Source: Symbiodinium natans (lineage: Eukaryota > Sar > Dinophyceae > Suessiales > Symbiodiniaceae). Taken from it: a stretch of 64,000 nucleotides of DNA. The stretch lies in the NCBI GenBank assembly GCA_905221605.1, contig CAJNDS010000779.1:1109001-1173000 (forward strand). Reading direction: 5' to 3'. Below, piece by piece: positions 21,301 to 34,900 of the stretch. A model generated the notes under the pieces. The model made no database searches, was not told the origin of the DNA, and saw only the letters and a program-made list of their open reading frames with translations. Positions within the stretch are counted from its first letter, which is position 1. The number at the start of each line of letters is the position of its first letter. A program made the translations under genes and the position numbers.

Positions 21301-24300
21301 AAGCATCGATTTGCCGTGCGTTGACTCCATGCAGTTGACTCTTTGCAGCCAAAGTGTATGCGCTTGGACAAATGTATGCACTTACATGGTTGCATAGTCA
21401 CTTGTACACTGCACTTGTCTGATTTGCGATGGTTTTGGAACCAGCGAATTCGGGGACCATGGTATACTTGCGATGCTTTTGGAACCAGCGAATTCGGGGG
21501 CCATGGTTTTCGCGATCATGGTTTTTGCGATGGTTTTGGAAACAGCGATTTCGGGGACCATGGTATGTGCGATGCTTTTGGAAAAAGCGAATTCGGGGAC
21601 CATGGTATTTGCGATGGTTTTGGAACCAGCGAATTCGGGGACCATGGATTTGCGATGGTTTTGGAAGCAGAGAATTCGGGGACCATGGTTTTCGCGATGG
21701 TTTTTGGAACCAGCGAATTCGGGAGGTTTTCGAGGCCCCGGAAGTCGAGTCCCATGATATTTGCGAGGTTTTCGAGGAATTCGAGTCCCACGATATTTGC
21801 GAGGTTTTCGAGGCCCCGGATTTCGAGTCCCGCGACATTTGCAAGGAAGGCTGAGGCAACAGAACTAAGATACAGGCACCAAGTAAGTAAGATACTGGAT
21901 TTAGCCTCAAAGAGCCCTCTGGTGTGATGTACTTAAGCTCTAATTGAGCTCTAAGCCTACTCATAGGAGAAAATTTAGGGTTCCTGATCTTAGACCAAAA
22001 CTCTAGGCTCCAACGCAACCAGCAATGAATCCTTATAAACCCCAAACCCAAAGCTCTAAAGCAGCCAACAATGAATCCCTCTAAGCCCTAAGCCCTAAGC
22101 TCTAAAGCAACCAGCAAAGAAAAGCTCTAAAGCGGCCAACAATGCATCCCTCTAAGCCTCTAAACCCTAAACCCTACTGAGGAGGACGCTGTGGGAACCT
22201 GTTTTTTCAAATTATATCTGAAAACGTGGGACCCACTAAAATATTGAGTTTTTTTCAATAATTCAATATGGGGGCCCGGGATCCAAGATCCAAGATTTCA
22301 GAAAAGGTCTTAGGGAGGAATCTTGGATCCAGGCCCCAATATTGAAACATTGAATATTTTTCAATATTTCAATCTTGGGCCCGGGTTCCAAGATCCTTGA
22401 TTTCAAAAAGTCTTTGGGAGGAATCTTGGATCCAGGGCCCCAGTATTGACATCTGTCCATATTGGAACCCGGGATCCAAGATCCAAGATTTCAGTCTTTG
22501 GGAGGAATCTTGGATCCACGGCCAAAATATTGAAACATTGAGTTTGTTTTAATGTTTCAATATTGGGGCCTTGGATCCAAGATGGCCTCCGAAAAAGTTT
22601 CTGTCAAATCTTGGATCTTGGATCCAGGGCACCAATATTGAAATATTGATTTTTTCAATATTTCAATCTTGTGGGCCTGCCTCTGTTGTCTGTACATGTC
22701 TCGAAAACCCCACGGCGATCCACTTCAAATAAGGATAATAATAATACTAATAACAATAATAATAATAATATATATATATATATGTGTTTTTGATTGCTTC
22801 CCCCACCTCATTGATCCACCTTTTTCGGCTTCAAACCTCTGAACATACGCTTTGTGAATGGCTTAGCTTAAATCATCTGAAAGTCTTGTCTTGTTTCGCG
22901 CCGAATCATCTTTTGGATATCGCTGGTCTAGGTTGCAGCGGACACAAATGTAACCTTGGAACATGTGCTTTGTTGTGAATGGCCCTAGCTAAAATAATTT
23001 GAAAGTAATGTGTTGTTACGCAATCATTTTCCGGATTGCTATTCTAGGTTGTAGCGAAGACAAATCTACATTACCAGGGGTCTATCTCAACAAGACTCGT
23101 GGCTGAACATGTGATTCATAACTAGCTTCAATCAGATGTTAGAAATTTATGGTATGTTGGGGCAATTTCTCGTATAAACAGTGGTTAATTATAAATGGCC
23201 CCTACCTAAAACAGTATTTGCAACAAAAACTAAAAGAATAGACTGTTTAGATCAATACTTTTCATTATTACGTTGGTTCCCCTCCCTACTTTAGACTGCG
23301 AGCCACTTCACGAACTCACACATGAAGACAAGTTAAATACAGAAACCAACGTCCGTTTAAACGCAGAATGGGTTCCAAAGCACCGAGGCTCACTAGGCCC
23401 ACAGGTTGTCCCAATAGCTGTCCTCAATATCTTTCATTTCTCTCGGATGTTGTTCTGTAGCAGGGGTTAGGGAATAGGCATAGGATTTAGCGAGTAACAT
23501 GAAGAGAATAAGATTTTGGGGTCCCGCTCTTTAGGATTTAGCGGCAAGATTTACGGAACAGATTTAGTTCGTAAAGATTTAAAGGCCCCCTCTTTAGGGC
23601 TTAGGTTTGTCCCAATAGCTGCCCTTCAATGTTCGGCTGTTGTTTCGAAGTAGGGCTTAGTGAGCAGGATTTAGCGAGTAACATGAAGGGAGCTAGAGTT
23701 AGGGATCCCGCTCGTTAGGATTTAGCGACAAGATTTACGGAATAGAGTTAGTTCTTGAAGATTTATGGGCTCTCCTAGGGGCTCTTGTCTTTGTGGTTTT
23801 TAAGGAATGAGGTTTAGGGCTTAGGGAATTGGACTTCGATTTAGGATTCCTGCTCCTTAGGATTTAGTGAAAGGGATTTAGGGAATAGCGTCGTGTTCTT
23901 TAGGAATTAAGGACAACACGCCTTATGGTTTACGCAATAGGACAGACAAAGGGACTACGGCTTAGGGAAGAAGACGGGAAGAAGGCTTTAGGGATCATTT
24001 GTTAATTTTGGGAGTTAGGGGCTCTCCGCTTTAGGATTTAATGCTGCCCCTCGTTAGGGCTTAGAGAAAAGGATTGAGAGAATGAAACCAAAGGAGTAAG
24101 ATTCAGGGATCCCGCTCTTTAGGATTCAGCTACAAGCTTTAGGGAACAGGGTTCGCTATCTGCTCGAAGTATGCTCGTGTTCTCCTTCAGGATTTTTTCA
24201 ATAACCTGCCCCAAAAACAGGTTCCCACGGCGTCCTGCTCCCAAACCCTAAGCTAGAAAGTAAACAGCAAAGCCCTAAGACCTGACTGAGCTATAAAAAC

Positions 24301-25061
24301 TACGAAAAAGCGAATCCCAATAAGCCCTAGACCCTGAGCTCTAAAACAACCTGAATGAATCCCGATAAGCCCCAAGCCCTAAGCTTTATTATAAGACAAT
24401 CAAAAATGAGTCCGCGTAAGCCCTAAGCCCCAAACCCCATAACCTTGGCCCGGGGGACTGAGGGGGCTGTGGTGACCAGGGACAGAGGCAAACAGCCACA
24501 GTCTGATTGCCCCCCTCTCGCACCAGCCCCTTTCCATGAATTGACTTCATTGCCCTGCCATGCTGTTTGTTTTTCTCATCTCACTTCCACCACGCTGCCC
24601 TGCCCCAGCCCCTTTATTTTATCATGCACTCAGGACCCCACGACAAAAGGGCTGATTCCCAAAGCGTCCGATTCCCGAAGGGCCATGTGGGGCTTAGGGA
24701 ATCCCGCTCGATATTCCCGAGGGCTCGTGGCTTTGAATTGGATGAGGCTTCTGGAACGTCTAGAGATCTTCCCGAGGCCCCCCCCCCCCCCCCCCCCCCC
24801 CACACACGAGGAGGCTGAAACCCCAACATCCAGCTTGCTGGTATTCGGCCCCAAACCAATCTGGAAAACCAAGCAATTTTCCCGAATGCTTTCGTCAAAC
24901 CGCTGATTTCCAGATGTAAGCCGGGAGATAGAGGCCACCGGCTTTCATATGGAAATCAAGGAAACCCCCCAAACCAATCTGGAAAACCAAGCAATTTCCC
25001 CGAATGAGTTCGGACCGAACACTGCCATGCAGGGTGTAGGGATTTCAGCCTCCTCGAGGGT

Positions 25062-25139
<78 letters not shown>

Positions 25140-28100
25140 GGGGCAGGAGGCTTTGGGAATCAGCCCTTTTGTCGTGGGGTCCTGAGTGCATGATAAAATA
25201 AAGGGGCTGGGGCAGGGCAGCGTGGTGGCAGGGAGATGAGAAAAACAAACAGCATGACAGGGGAATGAAGTCTATTCATGGAAAGGGTCTGTTGCGAGAG
25301 GGGGCCAATCAAACTGTGGTCGTTTGCCTGTCCCTGGTCCTTAGTCCCCCAGGCCAAGGTTAACGGTTTAGGGCTGAGGGCTTATAGGGATTCATTTTTG
25401 GTTTGTCTTATAAGGCTTAGGGCTCAGGGCTTATCGGGATTCATTCAGGTTGTTTTAGAGCTCAGGCTTTAAGGCTTACAAGGATTCATTTTTGGTTGTC
25501 AGGGTTTAGGACTTATTGGGATTCGCATTTTCGTTGTGTTTATTCAGTCAGGTCTTAGGGCTTTGTTGGTTGCCTTATATCTCAGGGCTTAGGGCTTATA
25601 GGGATGCATGTGTTGGTTGCTTTAGAGCGAAGAGGACGCTGTGGCAACCTATGTCTTCGTATGATATCTGAAAACGTGGGACCCAATGTTGAAATATTGA
25701 GTTTGTTTCAATCGTCCAATATTGGGGGCCAGGATCCAAGATCCAAGAGTTCAGAAAAGTCTTTGGGAGGAATCTTGTATCCAGGGATCCAATTATCAAG
25801 CATCGAATATTTTTCAATATTCAATATTGGGGCCCAGGATCCAAGATCCAAGAATTCAGAAAAAGTCTTTGGGAGGAATCTTGGGTCCAGGGCCCCAGTA
25901 TTGAAATATTGATTTTTCAATATTTCAATCTTGGGCCCCGGGATCCAAGATCCAAGATTTCAGACAAAGTCTTTGGGAGGAATCGTGGATCCAGGGCCCC
26001 AATACTGAAACATTGAGTTTTTTCAATATTTTGCAACATTGGGGCCATGGAGCCACGATGGCCTCCGAAAAAGTTTCCAAGATCCAAGGGCCCAAAACTG
26101 AAGTATTGATTTTTCCAATATTTCAGTATTGCGGGCCTGCCTCTGTTATCTGTACATGTCTGAAAACTCCACATCGATCCACTTAAAAAAGAAAAGATAC
26201 ATATATATATATATAGATATATATAGAGATATATAGAGAGATATATATATATATATATATTTATGTTTTTTTGATTGCTTCCCCCACCTCATTGATCCAC
26301 CTTTTTCGGCTTCAAACCTCTGAACATACGCTTTGTGAATGGCTTAGCTTAATTCATCTGAAAGTCTTGTGTTGTTACGCGCCAAATCATCTTTTGGATA
26401 TCGCTGGTCTAGGTTGCAGCGGACACAAATGTAACCTTTGAACATGTGCTTTGTTGTGAATGGCCCTAGCTAAAATAATCTGAAAGTAATGTGTTGTTAC
26501 GCAATCATTTTCCGGATTGCTATTCTAGGTTGCAGCGAAGACAAATCTACATTACCAGGGGTCTATCTCAACAAGACTCGTGGCTGAACATGTGATTCAT
26601 AACTAGCTTCAATTTCATCGCTACAATCAGATGTTAGAAATTTATGGTATGTTGGGGCAATTTCTCGTATAAACAGTGGTTAATAATAAATGGCCCCTAC
26701 CTAAAATAGTATTTGCAACAAAAACTAAAAGAATAGACTGTTTAGATCAATACTTTTCGTTATTACGTTGGTTCCCCTCCCTACTTTAGACTGCGAGCCA
26801 CTTCACGAACTCACACATGAAGACAAGTTAAATACAGAAACCAACGTCCGTTTAAACGCAGAATGGGTTCCAAAGCACCGAGGCTCACTAGGCCCACAGG
26901 TTGTCCCAATAGCTGTCCTCAATATCTTTCATTTCTCTCGGATGTTGTTCTGTAGCAGGGTTTAGGGAATAGGCATAGGATTTAGCGAGTAACATGAAGA
27001 GAATAAGATTTTGGGGTCCCGCTCTTTAGGATTTAGCGGCAAGATTTACGGAACAGATTTAGTTCGTAAAGATTTAAAGGCCCCCTCTTTAGGGCTTAGG
27101 TTTGTCCCAATAGCTGCCCTTCAATGTTCAGCTGTTGTTTCGAAGTAGGGCTTAGTGAGCAGGATTTAGCGAGTAACATGAAGGGAGCTAGATTTAGGGA
27201 TCCCGCTCGTTAGGATTTAGCGACAAGATTTACGGAATAGAGTTCGTTCTCGAAGATTTATGGGCTCTCCTAGGCTCTTGTCTTTATGGTTTTTAAGGAA
27301 TGAGGTTTAGGGCTTATGGAATTGGACTTCGATTTAGGATTCCTGCTCCTTAGGATTTAGTGAAAGGGATTTAGGGAATAGCGTCGTGTTCTTTAGGAGT
27401 AAAGGACCACACGCCTCATGGTTTACGCAATAGGACAGATAAAGGGACTACGGCTTAGGGAAGAGGATGGGAACAAGGCTTAGGGATCATTTGCTAATTT
27501 TTGAAGTTAGGGGCTCTCCGCTTTAGGATTTAATGCTGCCCCTCTTTAGGGCTTAGAGAAAGGGATTGAGGGAATGAAACCAAGGGAGTAAGATTCAGGG
27601 ATCCCGCTCTTTAGGATTCAGCGACAAGCTTTAGGGAACAGGCTTCGCTATCTGCTCGAAGTATGCTCGTGTTCTCCTTCAGGATTTTTTCAATAACCTG
27701 CCCCAAAAACAGGTTCCCACGGTGTCCTCTTCTCCCTAGGGTCTAGGGTTTAGGGTTTAGAGGCTTAGAGGGATGCATTGTTGGCCGCTTTAGAGCTTTG
27801 GATTTAGGGCTTATAGTGATTCATTGCTGGTTGCGTTAGAGCTTAGGGCTTAGGGCTGAGAGGGATTTATTGTCAGCTGCTTTAGAGCTTTGGGTTTAGG
27901 GTTTTATAAGGATTCACTGCTGGTTGTGTCAGAGCCTAGAGTTTAGATCAAGAACCCTAAGTTTTCTCCTGTAGTAGGCTTAGAGCTCAAATAGAGCTTG
28001 AGTACATCACACCAGAGGGCTCTTTGAGGCAAAATCCAATATCTTACTTGCTTGGTGCCTGTATCTTAGTTCTGTTGCTTCAGCCTTAAGGGTTTCGAGG

Positions 28101-31100
28101 AATTTGAGTCCCGCGATATTTGCGATGGTTTATTTGCGATGGTTTCGACACGCAAGCTCCGGGTGTCCGCGGCGGGAATGCTATTTGCGAGGTTTTCAAG
28201 TATGTCCGGAATTCCGCTTCCATGCTACTTGCGGTGTTTTCAGGCGCCCAGATGTCCGTTACCATGCTATTTGCAGTGTTTTCAAGCGCCCAGATGTCCG
28301 TTACCATGCTATTTGCGGCGTCTTCATGCGCCCAGATGTCCGTTACCATGCTATTTGCGGTGTTTTCAAGCGCCCAGATGTCCGTTACCGTGCTATTTGC
28401 GGTGTTTTCAAGCGGCCAGATGTCCGTTACCATGCTATTTGCGGCGTTTTCATGCGCCCAGATGTCCGTTACCGTGCTATTTGCGGTGTTTTCAAGCGCC
28501 CAGATGTCCGTTACCATGCTATTTGCGGTGTTTTCAAGCGGCCAGATGTCCGTTACCATGCTATTTGCGGCGTTTTCATGCGCCCAGATGTCCGTTACCG
28601 TGCTATTTGCGGTGTTTTCAAGCGCCCAGATGTCCGTTACCATGCTATTTGCGGTGTTTTCAAGCGGCCAGATGTCCGTTACCATGCTATTTGCGGTGTT
28701 TTCAAGCGGCCAGATGTCCGTTACCATGCTATTTGCGGTGTTTTCAGACGCCCAGGGCGTCCGCGGCGTACTATACGTCTGTACTACAAAAAGTCGACTT
28801 TCCAGCCACGGAAGCTCCGCGTGTGCGCGGCGTACTACGTGAGTACTACAAAAAGTCGACTTTCCAGCCACGGAAGCTCCGGGCGTCCCCGGCGTACTAT
28901 ACGTCTGTATTACAAAAGTCGACTTTCCAGCCACGGAAGCTCCGCGTGTGCGCGGCGTACTACGTTTGTACTACAAAAGTCGATTTTCCAGCCACGGAAA
29001 CTCCGGGCGCCCCCGGCATACTATACGTCTGTACTACAAAAGTCGACTTTCCAGCTACGGAAGCTCCGCGTGTCCGCGGCGTACTACGTTTGTACTACAA
29101 AAAATCGACTTTCCCAGCCACGGAAGCTCCGGGCGTCCCCGGCGTACTATACGTCTGTACTACAAAAGTCGACTTTCCAGCTACGGAAGCTCCGCGTGTC
29201 CGCGGCGTACTACGTTTGTACTACAAAAGTCGACTTTCCAGCCACGGAAGCTCCGGGCGTCCCCTGCGTACTACATTTGTACTACAAAACTCGATTTTCC
29301 AGCCACGGAAGTCCCCGGCGTACTACGTCTGTACTACACAAGTCGAAAAACAAACGCAAAAAACGCAAAAAACACTACGGTTTTAGCGCCGCGACCACGC
29401 GAAAACCCGCAGAGGGGTTACGTTTGCATGACAAGAAACGCAAAAACACGAGGGTTTTGGCACCGCGCCAACGCCGCAACCCGCAGAGGGGTTACGTTTG
29501 TTTGTCAAAAAAGGCCAAAACACGATGGTTTTGGCACCGCGCCAACGCCGAAACCCGCAGAGGGTTGTCTGCGGCCACGGAAAAAAGTTCCAAAAACGAC
29601 GGTTTTAGCGCCGCGACCCGGCGATCACCCGCAGAGGGTTGTCCGCGGACACAAAGAAACGTAAAAAAACGACGGTTTTGGCACCGCGACCACGCCGAAA
29701 CCCGCAGAGGGTTGTCCGCGCAAATCAAGAAACGTAAAAAAACGACGGTTTTAGCACCGCGACCACGCCGAAACCCGCAGAGGGTTGCAATCCCGATTGG
29801 CGATGTCAACCCAGCCCGCCGCCTTAGAAAGAGTAATTTTAATTTAGAAATCTAGGACTGGGTACGAAGGTCTAGTAAATTCTACGTAAATCTAGAAATT
29901 TGTATTCACTGATTACTAAACTCTATGCAATTCACTCTATGCAATTCACTCTATGCACTTCACTCTATGCACTTCACTCTATGCACTTCACTCTATGCAC
30001 TTCACTCTATGCACTTCACTCTATGCACTTCAGTTGTATGTTGTTGTGTCAGGGGGCTCCGCAGGGAAGAACCCTTCGCGATGCTTTCGGGAAAACCCTA
30101 CCCATCCTGAAGTCTGGTTCGTCCAGCTATGCGGGTGCCCCAAAAAAACAAACCCTCACCCCAACACCCTTGCAGACAGCGCGGCTGCAAGGTTTGCGTC
30201 ATGGTCCCAGCATGGCCCGGTTCTCAGTTGCGTTTGGGGGAAGCCGGGGGCAGTTAGGGTTTAGGGTTTAGGGTTTAGGCCGTAAAAAAGGGTTTAGGGT
30301 TTGGGGTTGAGGCTGGGCTGCTTGGAGGTTCATCGGTGCTGACCAGTGGGGTCCTCAGCTAGTATTGGAGTTGTAGGTGGTTGTCGGTTTCTTACCGTGA
30401 CTTGAGGGTATCTCTCAGAAGCGACTTACACATGACCCCCCCCCCCCTTTTTGCGTGCAAGTAATCAGGAAACCTCCCAGTGGGCTCCCTAGGACAAGGA
30501 ACTTCAACTCCGGACCAGGCTTGCGGTCGTGGCCACCTTCTCCATCTTCCTACTGACCTGGGAGGCTGCGCGACATTAGGGTTTGGGGTCTAGGGATTCT
30601 CGGGGATCTGGGGCTCAAAGTTAGGGGCCTTGTGGGGGTGGAAGGGCTGTAGCGGTAGAGGCCTCAGAGTCTTTTCCCGACATTGTCGGGTAGTGGTACA
30701 TTTCTTTGTAGTTTCGGGTGCATCACGGTCAACCGCCAGGCATCAGAAAGCTCCGGTGCTGGTGTTGCAGCCGCTGTGGTCATGGCCATCATCCCCGCGC
30801 ACCTCATGCGCTCGATGACAGGACAGGCCTGAACAGCCACAATAGCTGACGAGCACGAAGCCGGAACCTAGCCTACCTACTCCACACATGTCCACACCAT
30901 GACAGTACAGACCAGTGGCACGGTCCATAGCAGAAGGCGCTGGCCAGATGTTTTTGTTTGCCCTTTCTTCCGTGGTCTGTGTGATGCAAGATGTGCCTTT
31001 CTGATACCGATGCTACTTTCTGGTGCCAATGGCGTTCTTGAATTTCCGACACATTCGAGAGCCCTTTTGTAGTTTGAAGCATGTGTGACTACGGCATGGC

Positions 31101-31902
31101 ATGAAGAACACATGGCATGGCGATACGGTCACAGGGTCTGTCCCCGGAGCTAAAGAGCGGCCTACACGTTAAGCGTGCGCAAGGAAGCAAAACTCATTCC
31201 GTGGGTCCCACAGCCAGTCGTGGCTGTAGGCTTTCGGCGTATGCTCAGAGGGCTTTGTGGGTTAGTTGTTATGTCTAAATCAGAATAGTGATAATTCTAC
31301 TGAGAATAATGCTACTCATGCGAATACTAAATACTAATACTAATACTAGTACTGATACTAATACTAGTACTAATACTAATACTAGTACTAAGACTAAGAC
31401 TAAGACTAATACTAACTTTAATACTAACTTTAATATTAACTTTAATACTAATACTAGTACTAATACTAATACGAAAATTGATACGAAGAAATACTAATAT
31501 AATAATGATAACAATAAAAATAGTAAAAACAACCAGTAACAACTTCAGTAGAGCTGAGGGATGGAGGTCGGAGAAGCTTCGGGTGGAGTCGCGTGCAAGG
31601 AGAGTTTGACAACGAATGCGTGGCCATGGCCGCGTTCTGCACGGCCTTTTGGTTTCTTGTCATGGGTTTAGGGTTTAGGGTTTAGGGTTTGGGGTTCAGG
31701 GTTTAGGGTTTAGGGTTTAGGGTTTAGGTTTAATTAGCGGATACAGTGGTCACCAAAGAGGCCCAAGCCTAGCGAAGCCCCTTACAACACTTGGGACTTG
31801 GGGCATGTTCATGGCACGCGGGCGTGCAGGTGTGGTTCAGGGAAGCGGAAATTCCCGCACATCAAAACAATAAAGTCCGGTCCCCCACAGACGCACACTA
31901 AG

Positions 31903-31935
<33 letters not shown>

Positions 31936-34900
31936 AGAAAAAAAATAAAACAGAAATCTCCACGTCAGAGTACAACACAAGTGCCCCCTTAAACGCCGAG
32001 GCTTTGGTGCCGCTCGGTGCGGAATCCGTCCTCCTGGCCATGGGCTGTGCCAGCAGCTTTAGCCTACGCCCGGGCCCCCACCCTGATTGCTGGAACATAC
32101 ATGTCTTCGTCTTCTTCTTAATCAGATAAGTTGTTAGTTCTCTTGTTCTCACTCCACCCTCCCTCCTTCTCTCATATACATATATATATATATATGCACA
32201 TGCATACATGTGCTGTTTGTCTTTGGTGCAGAAACATCGTAACCTTTCGCCAAGCCAAGGCCAGCGCAGTGGCCACCTGGGGTGGGTACATCTTCGCATC
32301 CCGGCGCATCCTTTTTTGTAGAGGGTTTAGGGTTTAGGGTTTAGGGTTTAGGGTTTCCTAGAAGCCACCTGATTTGCAATGTCTACGAGAGCAACACGCG
32401 GCTGCCAGACTTGAAGCCAAACAACGCCGCAGAGATGAAAGACGGAAAAGGTTGGCAGAATTAGACATGAGCTAGTGGACTTCTTTCTTGTGTTTGTTGT
32501 GCTGTCTTTGCATGGTAGACTGAGAAGCGAAATTTCAAGCCGTACCCAGAAGTGGAACGTGTGGTGATCAACATCCGCACATGTCCCCTGGGCGTGGCTC
32601 CCGGCTGATTGATGAATAGAGCTCCGGGTCCAAAAAAGGGTTTAGGGTTTAGGGTTGCTGTTGAAGTCGGCTCTGAGGGTGGGAACACCTCCATCTCCTC
32701 TAAGCCCTGCAGGGGCTCCTTTTTGCGTCTCTTTGTTACAGCACCGTCCCGGTTACCATCAGCGCACTGCGTCTGATCGTCTCTCGAATTCTTGAGTGGA
32801 TCGGTGTTTGGTCTACTGGCTACTTCTTGGCCCGACTTCGAGCCAGGGGGCGGGGGGGCTGGTGTTCCGCCTGGTGGTCTTCTGGGACACCACAACCCTA
32901 AACCCTGAAGCCTAGTGTGAGGGTCGGAGCCCTGAACGCGGTTCAGGCCCATCCAACTTGTTGTCCTTCCTGTGGTGCGGTCGACCATAACCCCTCCAGA
33001 CCCCTGACATGAACCCTGTTTGAACCCTTAAACCAACCCTACGCCCTCGAAGTAACCCTTGAGAACCCGAAACCGGGTCAGGTGAACAACTTGATCGGGC
33101 TCCACGCGGCAGTCTTGGTCGGGCTTGGCAAGTACAACTCCGGCCTCTACCGTGCCTACTCGCTGTGGCACCTAGGAGGCAGAATCTGTTGTGTCTTCCT
33201 GAAGCGCGAACGATGGTCCAGTTCAGGGCGAAAGGGCTTCAGTAAGTTCAAGGTTTTCACAACCCGGAAGCCAGGAAAAAAACATGTCGTTCGCTGAGGT
33301 ATGCTTTGGGGACAGCGCTTGCCACGCTGGTGCCTGTTGTTGGCTGGACCCCGAAACGCGAATGCCTAGTAAGACAAGGGCCATGCCATCCGAAGAAGCA
33401 CGCTCACCATGAATCCTCTTGCAAACCCGGAACTCCGCACCCTAAACCCGAAACCCTACTGCAAAAGCACGGCAGCCCATTTAAGTGAACCTCGCCACAA
33501 TCAACTACTGCCATCTTAGGAGAACGTGCTTGAGCAGCGTAGTTTGAGGTTTCGGTTGGCATTCTTGGGTTTGCGCCGTGCACCGGTATGCAGCTACACA
33601 GAACCAGCATAAGATTTCGAGTTTCGAGTGGCTTGGTGCGGCACATTTGAACTAGCCAGCCACTTGTGGAAAGATGTGGAGAACTGGCTAGGCGGCCAGG
33701 CTGCGTTGGTTTCTGTTCCATAAGGTCGGTGTTGGCGGCTACCATGTGGGGTTGCAAGGTCTTGAAGTTTGAGAACTTGGTGTCTCAAACCAGTCATGGT
33801 AGAGGAGCCAGGCACAGGGAGTTTTCTGTCGCATCGCTCCACAGGACTAGACCCCGACTTTAAGAAGTCGCCTTCTTGCCATGACTCCTCAAACTACATC
33901 ATTTGGGATGTTCCCTTATACTAACAGTCCTTCATGGGGAATATAGCACCCCCTATTCGAATCCCTATTCAGGAGCTGTTAGTACAAGGGGGAACATCCC
34001 AATACATCCTCACAAAGCAAGCCCAACAACCCTCTGAACCCTGGCTAAAGCCCCGACAGTCCGAAGCCCGGAGCCCCACTTCAAGCCTCAGAGGTGGCAG
34101 AGGATGAGGGGTTTAGGGGCTTTAGTTTGTGTGGTTCGTGGCGTCTGCCAGCTGCTATCATCTGCGATCATATATATATATATAAATGTGTGTATATATA
34201 TATACATGTATATTTCTCTCTATCTCTCTCTCTCTCTCTTTCTCTCACTCGCTCTCTCTTGATTTCTGCTTGTGCTTTTTTCGCCTTGTAAGTCCTTCGC
34301 AGCTGTCCCAAGCCGAGCCTCTACCCCGGAAGCTCGCGGTCTAAGCCTCGGATCAGAATCTCTGCAGGACGCCTTTGCGATCGATTGAGCAGATGCCCTC
34401 CTTGGCCGTTTTCCTGGGCTACCAGGCGATGTGCCAAGCTGGCAGCAGCTAGCAGAGTCGAGCAGCTTCAAGAGATGTAGGCTCTAGAAGGCTTGAGGGT
34501 TTAGCCGGCCCTCCAGTCTGGTAATCCCAAGAAGCCCCAGCATGTATTCGCTGTTGTCAACTCGTTTCCGTGGTCATCTCCAACTCGCAGCTGTGCGGGA
34601 CCCAGGAACCGATTCTCCCCACTACTGCCATAGCTTGTGCCTCAACCTAGCAAGAACGCCCCGCAGTGCGTGTGCCTGTGTACACGTGTCTGTTGCGGCC
34701 TCCATGCCAAACCCGATGCAAGCCCTGCGGGTGCACGATGCGCAGACCCTTGGCGCAGGTTTTAGAGCTCTGCGACTTGTACCGGCGGCGGCGCGCCCCG
34801 AATATGAGCGCCCTGAGGCCCCGGTGCCGCGCAGATCGCGCGGATCGTGCCGGGAAGCGTTTGGTGTCTTGCGTTTCGGAGAGAAAGGGCACCGTAAGTG

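Larger units (their letters stand above)
21847..28087. mobile_element. Giant fold-back element, 6,241 bp, with 4-bp target duplication
   Basis: The outer end AAGGCTGAGGCAACAGAACT is the inverse of the right end (AGTTCTGTTGCTTCAGCCTT). Inverted similarity continues inward: 21847-22179 against 27733-28087, then 24242-24838 against about 25020-25628. The apex is a hairpin near 24905-24955 (ATTTCCAGATGTAAGCCGG against CCGGCTTTCATATGGAAAT). AAGG flanks it on both sides (21843-21846 and 28088-28091). Removing the element and one AAGG restores the host minisatellite register. Two direct copies of a separate element lie in the arms at 22180 and 25629. It lies within an STT3 intron and encodes no recognised transposase. 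Confidence 0.85.

Noticed and set aside
21343-22051. ORFs on both strands with DHGF/NSLVPK-type repeats
   Set aside because: They are translations of the minisatellite interrupted by the fold-back element.
24949-25248. Poly-glycine and poly-proline ORFs
   Set aside because: They are produced by the homopolymer G/C run only.
28226-29790. CRISPR array
   Set aside because: Units are directly tandem without unique spacers, and the organism is a eukaryote.
28104-29855. 583-codon ORF
   Set aside because: It is an open frame across three tandem arrays (42, about 64 and about 73 bp). All frames are open in the first array, so openness is not evidence of coding.
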